64,000 nucleotides of DNA from Tritrichomonas musculus (Eukaryota; Parabasalia; Tritrichomonadida; Tritrichomonadidae): the NCBI GenBank assembly GCA_039105265.1, contig JAPFFF010000017.1:2790001-2854000 (forward strand), given 5' to 3'. Positions 1 through 8,663 of this stretch are shown piece after piece. The translations under genes and the position numbers were made by a program. Below the pieces are notes generated by a model. That model ran no database searches, was not told the DNA's origin, and saw only the letters and a list, made by a program, of their open reading frames with translations. Numbering within the stretch: the first letter of the stretch is position 1; every line of letters begins with the position of its first letter.

Positions 1-2
1 AA

Positions 3-68
3 TCAATCAAAATACAATTAAGAACCATTGATGAACGTATTAAATCAGCTGAACAAATGACTTTATAA
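3..68 (+). CDS. 81-aa Maverick protein, 3' end only
   Basis: The last 21 codons of a small gene match the C-terminus of the complete copies at 5466-5711 and 52175-52420 (ending ...SAEQMTL). The rest lies left of the window. Function unknown; the complete copies look helical and charged. Confidence 0.75.
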   Translation, partial: SIKIQLRTIDERIKSAEQMTL

Positions 69-132
69 ATGAATCATTGAATGGCTCATCATTAATGTTG
101 TTTTATTTTTACCTAAAACGAATAACTTTAAA

Positions 133-702
133 ATGAATAAAGCACGTATTCTATCATCAGAAAACGATGCATCAGTTAAGCAGGAACAATCAACCAGTAT
201 TAATATAAACATCAAACCAAAGCAACCACAACCAGTTGAATATCCATCAGTACAACCATTACCACAATCATCTCAAGCCACAAATTTTACTATACCTCAG
301 ATGAATGGAGTATATCAATCACAGCTTCCAACAAACAACGTTTCCCTAGAAAGAGGTATCAGTGATATTGGAGCTGATATAACAGAACTTGAAGCCAGAA
401 ACAAATTCCTTGAGATATTGTTATCAATCTATGAAACAAATCCAATAAAAGTCAATGATTTATTAATTTGTCATTCAAATACATTAATGGAACTCATCAA
501 ATTACTAACACAAGCAGATAAAGTTGAATTGATTGTCAATGATGATTGTGCGTGTAATGGTTGCGTTTCTCGTTCCAAATATCTTTTAATTGATAGGATA
601 TTGGTGTACAAAAATAATGAATCAAATGACTTGAAATACAAATATAATAGTATTTATACCGAACTCATTAGACACAACATTTCATTGAAAACATGTATTT
701 AA
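133..702 (+). CDS. 189-aa conserved Maverick protein (A1)
   Basis: Protein of unknown function, present in every A and B element here. The N-terminus is conserved (MNKARILSSE.DASVKQ), followed by a Pro/Gln-rich low-complexity linker (about residues 28-75). A compact C-terminal domain (about 90-189) follows, with a conserved LLICHSNTLMELIKLLTQADKVEL helix region (given here only as its landmark) and a Cys cluster CACNGC. It always sits between the polymerase-side small genes and the membrane protein/ATPase pair, so a virion assembly role is plausible but unproven. Start chosen by agreement with the copies at 5776 and 52485. Confidence 0.8.
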   Translation: MNKARILSSENDASVKQEQSTSININIKPKQPQPVEYPSVQPLPQSSQATNFTIPQMNGVYQSQLPTNNVSLERGISDIGADITELEARNKFLEILLSIYETNPIKVNDLLICHSNTLMELIKLLTQADKVELIVNDDCACNGCVSRSKYLLIDRILVYKNNESNDLKYKYNSIYTELIRHNISLKTCI

Positions 703-712
703 AAACTAATAA

Positions 713-844
713 ATGATATATGAAATATTAGTTGTTTCATTATTGACAGGTTTATTTTTAGTGAAGATTGTTGAAGTATCATTAATGATTCCTGACAAAG
801 AACCAGAACTCAGTGAAGAGATAAGAACAAAAATGTATTCATGA
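713..844 (+). CDS. 43-aa single-pass membrane protein (A1)
   Basis: A short ORF beginning MIYEILVVSLLTGLFLVKIV, with one hydrophobic segment (residues 5-20) and an acidic tail (PDKEPELSEE). It lies 10 bp after the 189-aa gene and 25 bp before the ATPase. The same small gene is kept in the same place in A2 and A4. The B lineage has a 49-aa counterpart of similar layout but quite different sequence, which supports real coding. The role is unknown; a small virion or membrane-anchoring protein is one possibility. Confidence 0.72.
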   Translation: MIYEILVVSLLTGLFLVKIVEVSLMIPDKEPELSEEIRTKMYS

Positions 845-869
845 AGAGCTTTAACGAAAACTAAAAGAA

Positions 870-1784
870 ATGAAACGTTTCATGAAACCGACGCACTTTA
901 ATTATAAAGAGGTTTTATTCTCTGATAGCTCTGATTATGATGATGACCGAATGAGTTTTGCATTTGAATATGAATCATTCAAGCCAACTGTTAATGAAAC
1001 AACATTTAATATTGATGACGAGATGAATAAAGCATATCAACGCAATGAATCAAAAATAAAGAATGAATCAATCAGACCGATCGCGAAAGGAATCTATGCA
1101 CAATACAATTCATTGAACATACTTGTCGGAAATCAAGGAAGAGGAAAGAGCCATGTAGTTTTAAGAGATATCATTCAAATGTCAAGATTAAAGAACTCCG
1201 ACTTTCATTTAATCGTTTATATATCTAAGAGCGGAACAATCAATGACGCTACATTTATTGCTCAACGTGAATTGATTCAACTTCCGATCAAAGTCATTAG
1301 TGATTCAGGCGCTGAAGAATATCTTAAACAACTTGATTTATATAAAGAATTGTATGATAAATATTGTTCGACCCCAAAAATAGTAATAAATGAAAAGAAG
1401 TTAAATGATATGTTTGAGTTTCTTCATATCGATAAGCTAGGTCAACCGAATAAACCGCTAAACACTATCATTCTTTGTGAAGATGCGAGCCGTTCATTAA
1501 TTTTAAAGACTGATTACTTTACAAATTATGTTTCACAACTCAGACATAAACATTCAATCGTTTACATTAATATTCAGTTCTTCAAAGCAATCAAAACAGA
1601 TTACAAGAATAATGCAACATCATTCTTTATCTTTAGTGGTTATTCTCGTCAAAAGTTGAGTTATGTATATCATCAAGTTCCGATTCCGATTGAGTTTGAA
1701 CATTTATGGCAAAAATATAAAGACTTATCAGGTCATCAATTCGTGTTGGTCAATACGAGAACAAACACAATTGAGATTCATTAA
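870..1784 (+). CDS. Packaging ATPase, FtsK/HerA (A32-like) type (A1)
   Basis: 304-aa P-loop ATPase of the kind that pumps the element's DNA into capsids. Walker A is GNQGRGKSH (about residues 86-94). A Walker B-like strand, NTIILCEDAS, lies near residues 198-207. The hydrophobic strand FHLIVYISKS and a late SFFIFSGYSRQ motif fit the A32/FtsK fold. An acidic, Ser-rich N-terminus precedes the fold. The stop overlaps the stop of the convergent 151-aa gene by 4 bp. Confidence 0.85.
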   Translation: MKRFMKPTHFNYKEVLFSDSSDYDDDRMSFAFEYESFKPTVNETTFNIDDEMNKAYQRNESKIKNESIRPIAKGIYAQYNSLNILVGNQGRGKSHVVLRDIIQMSRLKNSDFHLIVYISKSGTINDATFIAQRELIQLPIKVISDSGAEEYLKQLDLYKELYDKYCSTPKIVINEKKLNDMFEFLHIDKLGQPNKPLNTIILCEDASRSLILKTDYFTNYVSQLRHKHSIVYINIQFFKAIKTDYKNNATSFFIFSGYSRQKLSYVYHQVPIPIEFEHLWQKYKDLSGHQFVLVNTRTNTIEIH

Positions 1785-2236
1785 TCTAATACAATTTGTT
1801 GTTGAACGCCAACAAACAGACGAGGCGTATTGATATTATATTTTTGTCTCATCTGTTCGATGAGTTCCTTTGTTTTCTTATCATTAACTTTCCTGATACT
1901 GTAATTATAATACTTGTAATCTTTAAATGATTGTTCTTCATTTGAACCTTCAGCGAAGAACTCAAGTGAATTCGTTGATATCCTTCTTCTAACATTTGAT
2001 GTTAATGTTATATATTCGAGCCCGAGTTTAATAATCTCATCATGATATAATCGTTTGAATTCATTCTCTTTGTTCTTCAATGATATGTACAACACTTTAG
2101 CTTTATATGCAGCCTTTCCACAAGGTATTGGATATCTATCACACAATATTGAGAAATCACATTGTTTGAACTTCTCTGATTCATCTAACATTTCAATAAG
2201 TGAATTAATGTAATCATAAACTTTTGGCGTTGACAT
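1781..2236 (-). CDS. 151-aa conserved Maverick protein (A1)
   Basis: Unknown function. Conserved features are the N-terminal VYDYINSLIEML helix, a (Q/H)CDFSILCD(R/K)YPI motif near residues 25-36, a basic SNVRRRIS patch and the terminal (Q/H)Q.(I/L)VLD. It is the last gene before the TIR in A and B elements and converges on the ATPase gene. I do not see an adenain-type protease signature. Confidence 0.8.
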   Translation of the reverse strand: MSTPKVYDYINSLIEMLDESEKFKQCDFSILCDRYPIPCGKAAYKAKVLYISLKNKENEFKRLYHDEIIKLGLEYITLTSNVRRRISTNSLEFFAEGSNEEQSFKDYKYYNYSIRKVNDKKTKELIEQMRQKYNINTPRLFVGVQQQIVLD

Positions 2237-2257
2237 ATCTTTATCATGAAATTAAAA

Positions 2258-2615
2258 AAATAAAAATAAAGTTCATCAGCTTGAGAATGAATTAAATGAA
2301 TTGTCTAATAAATGAGTTCTTCAAGTTCAGCTATTAATTGTTCAGGACCGTTGAATTTCTTTAGCTGTTTAATAAAGTGATTTATCTCTTTTAGTACTTC
2401 ATCTATGATATCATCATTATCGTAGTCATTTAATGAATGTCATTTAATTGTTCCGCTTGGTTTGACATTATAAACTGCCGATAAAAAAATAAAAAATTTT
2501 TGAAAGTTCGATTTTTTGAGTTGTGTTATTTTTGAATTTAAAAATATGTATTTTAACCCTACCCCTTTTGATACCCCTTTTTTATCCCCTGCTCAGCCGG
2601 TCTATAGTACTCTCT
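2258..2615. repeat. A1 right terminal inverted repeat
   Basis: This matches, in reverse, the left arm of A3 and A4 (26230-26710, 33335-33790). It includes the T-rich stretch, the remnant of a small ORF present in full at 26462-26668, and the terminal block ataaaaaaggggtatc plus ggttaaaatacata. Unlike A3 and A4 it lacks the 91-bp GTTGACGG...CCGTCAAC insert. No gene is supported here. Confidence 0.75.
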
Positions 2616-4781
2616 TGCGTCAATGAATCGTAATCGAATAGGATACTTTGATGATTTCAATATAAATTGCTTTAATGATGTAGCTGTTCCAATCATTCCG
2701 CTATCGATAGACCAATGATTTTTAATCAATTGCTCTTTGAATAAGTTTGAATCAAATCGTGATGAATTAAAACCGAATACTGTTATTGTTTTCAATGATG
2801 TATCTATTTTATTGAGTTCATCTTCTGATTTATCTTTAATGAATGATTTTAAATGGTTCAACTTATCAACATACACATCACATCCAACAACAAATAACCA
2901 TTCAATCCATTTGGCAATGAAGTCATTTGTTCGAATATCAAAGTTCTTTGTTATCAAACCTTTATCAAGCTTCACGCATGATGAAACACTCAAAGGAATC
3001 AATCGAGAATTGATAACAGATTTATCACTGACTTTCTTTTCAATCTTTTGCTCCATTGTTTCAAAATCATAAGTGATATAGTGCTTTGTTGGCTTCCATT
3101 CAAGTTCATATGAAAGACAATACAAATAAACAGGATTGTTTAAAATATGTGGACAGTACGGCAATGCTTCTCGTGAAGGAATGAAATCCTTTTTGAATTT
3201 ACCATCACATTTATCTACATGTCTGTTGAATCTGTCAATATTGTTATTTCCTTTGTGAATGTATGAACCACAATGAGGACATATATGAATGTTTGTTAAT
3301 GCTTCAGCATCAATGATGTACATGATATGAAGTATCTTATCTTTTGAATACAACAGAGCTGAAAATGTTTTGTTTGATTCATCAGTGTTGTGACATTGGT
3401 CTTGAATATCATAAATATGTTTCTCTTTGTCATATTCATAGATGTTGACATTGATGTTATGATTCTTGGCTGATTCTTTCATTTCTTCAATCGTGATTCC
3501 TTTGAATGTGTTGATGAATTGATTTGCTGCTTTTGAAGGTTTTGTTGAATAAGTTATTCCGTGTTCTTCACATAATATTTTCTTTGCTGCTGCTGTTCTG
3601 TTGGAGATTTTAAATGTTCGTGTTTCAATAAGTTGCTTATTCAAACAGCAAGCAAGGAAACGATACCAACATAAACAATCATCAACGTTATCCATAATGA
3701 TATATTTATTTTTAATGAACTCTTCTGGTAATCCATCAATCTTACCTGTTATCTTAACGACACGAGAGATTGTAAATGAAACAGACCAAACGATACACAA
3801 TTTGATGTTTGAAGCAGTGGTTTCATATTCATGAATCTTTGATTCAATATACAGTTTAACTTTATCAATATCTTTATTCTCTCTAACGATTATCGGTACT
3901 GATGATTTATAATTCTTCCATTTGATTTCACTTGCTTCATATGTATATCTTTCGTTTTCATTCTTTGGAGGTATCTCAAATATACCAGTCAATTGAAAAT
4001 ATATTTTGAACGGTTTCACTTCTTGTTTAAATACTGTTTCAGTCAAATATTCATTGATGTCTTCAATTGATGAAACTCCGTTCTTGTAATATATTTTGAT
4101 TGGTTCTTTGCTGTCTTCATCTAATCGTTCAACCTTTTCATTATCATTTGGGAATTGGTCAATAAAATGACTGCATGCTTCAACTGCTTCATCAAAGTTC
4201 TCAGGTTCATTGATTATGAAATATGAGTCATGTTTTGAATGAACACCTTTATAGCCAAACTTTTTGAGATATTCAATTAATTCAGTGTTTTCATTGTTGA
4301 ATCGAATGTCTTCATATCGTTGAGGTTGTTTGTTTGTCTTTGGTGGTAATGGTCTCAATAAAACATTTTGTGATTTGATTAATTGCAATGCATTGTTGAG
4401 TGCATCATGAGCAATTTTGATGTTGGATTCAATTTGCTGCTGTTTTAGTTTTTGTTCATCATCTTGTTCTTCTTCATGTTCATCCTCTTCTTCATGTTGT
4501 TCCTCTTCCTCCTCCTCTTCTTCTTCTTGTTCTTCTGCTTCTTTCTTCATTCTATTAACGAAATCTAATATTGTTGTATCATTGATTCTATCGCCTTCAT
4601 GTTCTCTAAAACCGAATGAAGTTAGATAATTTTCTAAGATTGACTTGAAATGTTTTACATCATAATCAGAAGGTTTAGATGTTGACAAACGAGGTTTTAA
4701 TTGAAGTTCATTATTGATATACCTGATTTGTTCAATAACAAATGATTTGGTATCTTTTTGATAGTAATAACGCGAACTCAT
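2616..4781 (-). CDS. Protein-primed DNA polymerase B, N-terminal portion (A2), interrupted by A1
   Basis: N-terminal 720 or so residues of the protein-primed family B polymerase that copies the element. Visible parts: a Glu-rich acidic run (about residues 80-110); an OTU-like core with DDCLCWYRFLACCL (about 360) and HIMYI (about 480); a CPHCGSYIH zinc-finger-like segment; exonuclease motif I TYDFETMEQ; and exonuclease motif II FGFNSSRFDSNLF. The gene is interrupted by the end of A1, and its polymerase half should lie on the far side of A1. It closely resembles the full-length 1535-aa copy in A4. Confidence 0.85.
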
Positions 4782-4876
4782 TTATGATATAATTAAAAAA
4801 TCAAATTATTTGAAATTTGAAAAAATGTTAAATCAAAAAAAAAATAAAAATAATTCAGGTTTTTTATTTCATTGAA

Positions 4877-5428
4877 ATGACAGAATTAATAGAGATATTG
4901 AAACATGTTGATGCAATCCGTCATTTGTTAACGATATTGATTGCTAAATCAGATGACCATGAAGCTTTCAGGAACCTTGTGAATGATGTTTCATTTGACA
5001 ATGACAATAATGATTCATCATCAGATGAAGAAAATCTGCCCCATTTCTCTAAACAAAATAGTTTATTGAATGATATAACACCAAAAAGTGATAAACCAAA
5101 GCGCTCCTTATTCAATTCATCAAAGTTCTTGAACGCTCATGAACGCGAATTAGTCATGCAATTACTTGATGAAGAACGAATGAATGAAATTAATAAGTTG
5201 CCAGCACATAAACAAGCATCATACACAAAACTATTAATCAAAAAGCATTTAAACATAGATATATCAACGTACATGGTTAACAAGATTCTCACATTCAAAA
5301 GGCAACAGACTCATGACAATGAAGGGACAAAGTCCCCTTTTGCGAAGCAAAATGATGATGATGACAATGATAACAATAACAATAACAATAATAACAATAA
5401 CAATCAAAGAAGACCACAATTGATTTGA
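4877..5428 (+). CDS. Small 'NKSK/NSSK' family protein, 183 aa (A2)
   Basis: Member of a small-protein family found next to polymerase or fibre genes in every lineage here. It has a helical N-terminus (TELIEILKHVDAIRHLLTIL), an acidic linker and a conserved basic C-terminal domain. The pattern there is FNSSKFLN..ER..V...L, then HKQASYT.LLIKKHLNIDISTYM, which looks like a small helical nucleic-acid-binding fold. This copy ends in an Asn/Asp repeat tract and carries an in-frame double hairpin at 5324-5352, so it is longer than the 135-aa A4 copy. Function unknown. Confidence 0.75.
   Translation: MTELIEILKHVDAIRHLLTILIAKSDDHEAFRNLVNDVSFDNDNNDSSSDEENLPHFSKQNSLLNDITPKSDKPKRSLFNSSKFLNAHERELVMQLLDEERMNEINKLPAHKQASYTKLLIKKHLNIDISTYMVNKILTFKRQQTHDNEGTKSPFAKQNDDDDNDNNNNNNNNNNNQRRPQLI
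5324..5352. repeat. In-frame double hairpin H1
   Basis: Two adjoining perfect palindromes with 3-base loops: GGGAC-AAA-GTCCC (5324-5336) and TTTTGC-GAA-GCAAAA (5338-5352). They are read in frame as GTKSPFAKQ and absent from the paralogue at 51670-52077. Nearly the same unit sits in the unrelated ATPase gene of A4 (H2). Confidence 0.8.
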
Positions 5429-5448
5429 ATTCATTGAATCATTTGAAG

Positions 5449-5459
5449 TTTTATTTTTG
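5449..5459 (+). promoter_or_regulatory. T-rich start-proximal motif, TTTTATTTTTG
   Basis: TTTTATTTTTG lies 6 bp before the ATG of the 81-aa gene. The same or nearly the same string precedes many genes here (for example 15906, 19134, 37002, 52158). It is a candidate core promoter or leader signal; only position and recurrence support it. Confidence 0.4.
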
Positions 5460-5465
5460 GTTTAA

Positions 5466-5711
5466 ATGAATAGTGCAATTAATGGTTTGAGTTGTGATTC
5501 TTCAGCTTTACACGCTCAGTTTCGAATAGTTAAAGACAAGATATTCAATGAATGCATGAATTCTGAAGATGATGCATTAAACGGAAAGTTTGATAAGATG
5601 ATTCACATATTGTCGATATATAAACAACTATTTAATGATATTGAATCAATTAAGATACAATTGAGGGCTATTGATGAACGTATCAAATCAGCTGAACAAA
5701 TGACTTTATAA
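5466..5711 (+). CDS. 81-aa Maverick protein (A2)
   Basis: Small, mostly helical protein, MNSAINGLSCD at the start and ending SAEQMTL. Almost the same as the A4 copy at 52175. It lies between the small basic gene and the 189-aa gene in A elements only; I see no counterpart in B. Function unknown. Confidence 0.75.
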   Translation: MNSAINGLSCDSSALHAQFRIVKDKIFNECMNSEDDALNGKFDKMIHILSIYKQLFNDIESIKIQLRAIDERIKSAEQMTL

Positions 5712-5775
5712 TTGAATCATTGAATGACTCATCATTGATGTTGTTTTATTTTTGTTTAAAACGAATAACTTTAAA

Positions 5776-6351
5776 ATGAATAAAGCTCGAATTCTATCAT
5801 CAGAAAGTGATGCATCAGTTAAGCAGAAGCAAACGACCAGTATTAATATAAACATCAAACCAAAGCAACCACAACCAGTTGAATATCCATCAGTTCAACC
5901 ATTACCTCAATCATCTCAAGCCACAAATTTTACTATACCACAGATGAGTGGAACATCTCAATCAATACCTCAAACAAACAATCTTATTCGAGACCGTGGA
6001 ATAATAGACTTAGGAAATGAACTTGATGAGCTCGAAATCAAAAATAAATTCCTTGAAATGATTATTGAAATGTATGAGAATAATCCGTTGAGAATTAATT
6101 CATATCTTATTTGTAAAAGTGATTTGTTGATGAATATGATTAAACTATTAACTCAAGCAGATAAAGTTGAACTCGTTATTGATGAATGTGAAGCTTCATG
6201 CGGTTGTATTTCATCAAATGATAAAGAATTAATGAAGATATCAAAGATATTGATAACAAAGGACAATAAAACAGAAGAATTCAAGTATTGTTATAATAAT
6301 ATTTATTCACAGTTCATCAAATATGGTATATCATTAAAGTTAACAATTTAA
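5776..6351 (+). CDS. 189-aa family protein (A2), 191 aa
   Basis: The N-terminal 60 residues are nearly the same as in A1. The C-terminal domain has diverged strongly (KNKFLEMIIEMYENNPLRIN; Cys cluster CEASCGC instead of CACNGC), which suggests recombination or fast change of the C-terminal half. Start at the ATG homologous to 133 rather than the upstream in-frame TTG. Confidence 0.8.
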   Translation: MNKARILSSESDASVKQKQTTSININIKPKQPQPVEYPSVQPLPQSSQATNFTIPQMSGTSQSIPQTNNLIRDRGIIDLGNELDELEIKNKFLEMIIEMYENNPLRINSYLICKSDLLMNMIKLLTQADKVELVIDECEASCGCISSNDKELMKISKILITKDNKTEEFKYCYNNIYSQFIKYGISLKLTI

Positions 6352-6361
6352 AGACTAATAA

Positions 6362-6493
6362 ATGATATATGAAATATTAGTTGTTTCATTACTGACAGGT
6401 TTATTTTTAGTGAAGATTGTTGAAGTATCATTAATGATACCAGACAAGGAACCAGAACTCAGCGAAGAGATAAGAACAAAAATGTATTCATGA
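6362..6493 (+). CDS. 43-aa single-pass membrane protein (A2)
   Basis: Near-identical to the A1 copy: one hydrophobic segment then an acidic tail, 10 bp after the 189-aa gene and 24 bp before the ATPase. It stays constant while the neighbouring 189-aa protein has changed, which argues that it is coding. Confidence 0.72.
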   Translation: MIYEILVVSLLTGLFLVKIVEVSLMIPDKEPELSEEIRTKMYS

Positions 6494-6517
6494 AGAGCTT
6501 TAACGAAAACTAAAGAA

Positions 6518-7432
6518 ATGAAACGTTTCATGAAACCGACGCACTTTAATTATAAAGAGATTTTATTTTCTAATAGCTCTGATTATGATGATGACCAAAT
6601 GAGTTTTGCATTTGAATATGAATCATTCAAGCCAACAGTTAATGAAAAGACATTTAATATCGATGATGAGATGAACAAAGCCTATCAACGCAATGAATCA
6701 AAAATAAAAAACGAATCAATCAGACCAATCGCAAACGGTATCTATGCACATTACAATTCATTGAACATACTTGTCGGAAATCAAGGAAGAGGAAAGAGCC
6801 ATGTTGTTTTAAGAGATATCATTCAAATGTCAAGATTAAAGAACACCAACTTTCATTTAATCGTTTATATATCTAAGAGCGGTACAATCAATGATGCAAC
6901 ATTTATTGCTCAACGTGAATTGATACAACTACCAATCAAAGTCATTAGTGATTCAAACGCTGAAGAATATCTTAAACAACTTGATTTATATAAAGAGCTA
7001 TATGATAAATATAGTTCAACTCCAAAAATAGTAATCGATGAAAAGAAGTTAAATGATATGTTTGAGTTTCTTCATATCAATAAGCTAGGTAAACCAAATG
7101 AACCATTAAACACAATCATTTTATGTGAAGATGCAAGTCGTTCATTAATTTTAAAGACTGATTACTTTACTAATTATGTTTCACAACTTCGACATAAACA
7201 CTCAATCGTATATATTAATATTCAGTTCTTCAAAGCAATCAAAACAGATTACAAGAATAATGCAACATCATTCTTTATCTTTAGTGGTTATTCTCGTCAA
7301 AAGTTGAGTTATGTATATCATCAAGTTCCAATGCCAATTGAGTTTGAACATTTATGGCAAAAATATAAAGACTTATCAGGTCATCAATTCGTGTTGGTCA
7401 ATACGAGAACAAACACAATTGAGATTCATTAA
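6518..7432 (+). CDS. Packaging ATPase (A2)
   Basis: 304 aa, colinear with A1: Walker A GNQGRGKSH, Walker B-like TIILCEDAS. Many differences from A1 are silent, which suggests past selection on the protein. Convergent 4-bp overlap with the 151-aa gene. Confidence 0.85.
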   Translation: MKRFMKPTHFNYKEILFSNSSDYDDDQMSFAFEYESFKPTVNEKTFNIDDEMNKAYQRNESKIKNESIRPIANGIYAHYNSLNILVGNQGRGKSHVVLRDIIQMSRLKNTNFHLIVYISKSGTINDATFIAQRELIQLPIKVISDSNAEEYLKQLDLYKELYDKYSSTPKIVIDEKKLNDMFEFLHINKLGKPNEPLNTIILCEDASRSLILKTDYFTNYVSQLRHKHSIVYINIQFFKAIKTDYKNNATSFFIFSGYSRQKLSYVYHQVPMPIEFEHLWQKYKDLSGHQFVLVNTRTNTIEIH

Positions 7433-7884
7433 TCTAATACAATTTGTTGTTGAACGCCAACAAACAGCTGTGGTGTATTGATATTATATTTTTGTCTCAT
7501 TTGTTCAATCAATTCCTTTGTTTTCTTATCTGTTGCTTTCCTTATGCTGTAATTATAATACTTATATTCTTTGAATGATTGTTCTTCACTTGAACCTTCA
7601 ACGAAGAATTCAATGGATGTTGTTGATATCCTTCTTCTAACATTTGATGTAAGTGTTATGTATTCAAGACCGAGTTCAACAATCTTATCATGATAGAATC
7701 GTTTGAATTCATTCTCTTTGTTCTTCAATGATATGTACATCACTTTAGCTTTATATGTAGCCTTTCCACTTGGTATTGGATATCTATCACACAATATTGA
7801 GAAATCACATTGTTTAAACTTCTCTGTTTCATCCAGCATATCAATCAATGAATTGATGTAATCATAAACCTTTGGTGTTGACAT
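7429..7884 (-). CDS. 151-aa conserved Maverick protein (A2)
   Basis: Same length and motifs as the A1 copy (VYDYINSLI, QCDFSILCDRYPI, SNVRRRIS, QQQIVLD). It is the last gene before a long repeat tail. Confidence 0.8.
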   Translation of the reverse strand: MSTPKVYDYINSLIDMLDETEKFKQCDFSILCDRYPIPSGKATYKAKVMYISLKNKENEFKRFYHDKIVELGLEYITLTSNVRRRISTTSIEFFVEGSSEEQSFKEYKYYNYSIRKATDKKTKELIEQMRQKYNINTPQLFVGVQQQIVLD

Positions 7885-7956
7885 AACTTTATCATGAAAT
7901 TAAAAAACAAAAATAAAAAATATTTAATGTTTCAATTAAAGAATGAATTTAATGAG

Positions 7957-8141
7957 AGGTATCATGTGAGGAAATAGGTATCACATGAGAAAAAAGGTAT
8001 CACATGAGATAAAAGGTATCACATGAGGAAAAAGGTATCACATGAGGAAAAAGGTATCACATGAGGAAATAAGTATCACATGAGGAAAAAGGTATCACAT
8101 GAGAAAAAAGGTATCACACTAAATAAAAGGTATCACATGAG
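7957..8141. repeat. Tandem repeat, about 10 copies of a 19-bp unit
   Basis: Units close to aaggtatcacatgaggaaa follow each other with small changes. It lies in the terminal region of A2, where A4 has its unique inner TIR flank. It looks like a minisatellite grown inside the element end. Confidence 0.9.
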
Positions 8142-8557
8142 TCATCAACAAGATATTCAACAATAACAACAAGATTTTCAACAACAACATGGTTCTTCAA
8201 CAACAAGATTTTTCAACAACATGGTTCTTCAACAACAACAAGGTTTTTCAACAACAACATGGTTCTTCAACAACATGGTTCTTCAACAACAACAACATGG
8301 TTCTTCAACAACATGGTTCTTCAACAACAACAAGGTTTTTCAACAACAAGATTTTTCAACAACAACATGGTTCTTCAACAACAACATGGTTTTTCAACAA
8401 CAACATGGTTCTTCAACAACATGGTTCTTCAACAACAACAACATGGTTCTTCAACAACATGGTTCTTCAACAACAACAAGGTTTTTCAACAACAACATGG
8501 TTCTTCAACAACAACATGGTTCTTCAACAACAACATGGTTCTTCAACAACAACAAGG
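8142..8557 (+). repeat. CAA/TTC-rich tandem repeat
   Basis: About 25 imperfect units of ttcaacaacaacatgg type. All three forward frames are open over much of it simply because the unit lacks stops. No gene is inferred. Confidence 0.9.
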
Positions 8558-8663
8558 TAGTTGGGTAAATGCAGGAGTTTGATAATGGATGTTTAGATTA
8601 ACGGTTGCCACCTTGCAGTAGTTTGGTTATCTCACCCCACGTTGTCAACACCCATATACTACT
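8558..8663. repeat. A2 terminal segment
   Basis: Non-repetitive last 106 bp of A2, ending catatactact. This end is like those of C1 (13848) and, in reverse, C2 (21710). No gene. Confidence 0.6.

Larger units (their letters stand above)
1..2615. mobile_element. Maverick A1, right-end part
   Basis: Right end of an A-lineage Maverick/Polinton whose left part lies outside the window. Parts seen: tail of the 81-aa gene, 189-aa gene, 43-aa membrane protein gene, packaging ATPase, 151-aa gene (-) and a terminal repeat ending at 2615. The end reads AGAGAGTACTATAGACCGG from the outside in and abuts a polymerase gene of A2. The adjoining target 6-mer is tgcgtc (2616-2621); the same 6-mer is uninterrupted in the A4 polymerase at 49411-49416. 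The visible part looks whole and young. Confidence 0.85.
2616..8663. mobile_element. Maverick A2, right-hand part
   Basis: Middle-to-right part of a second A-lineage Maverick. Its polymerase gene is interrupted by A1 at 2615/2616 and its left part lies beyond A1, outside the window. Parts: polymerase N-terminal portion (-), small basic gene, 81-aa gene, 189-aa gene, 43-aa gene, ATPase, 151-aa gene (-), a long tandem-repeat tail and an end reading AGTAGTATATGGGTGTTGAC from the outside in. That end is of the C/D type although the genes are A-type, so A2 may be a recombinant. Target 6-mer at this end: gggctg (8664-8669). Interrupted by insertion; otherwise looks whole in view. Confidence 0.8.

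Noticed and set aside
4417-4629. Ser/Cys-rich open frame opposite the polymerase gene (also 51236-51424)
   Set aside because: Mirror of the Glu-rich run of the polymerase on the other strand.
7957-8141. CRISPR-like array of repeats
   Set aside because: Units of about 19 bp are contiguous without unique spacers, in a eukaryotic element end; a minisatellite.
8189-8582. Three overlapping open frames rich in Gln, Thr and Phe
   Set aside because: They are frames of a tandem CAA/TTC repeat without stops; all three forward frames are open, so openness is no evidence of coding.
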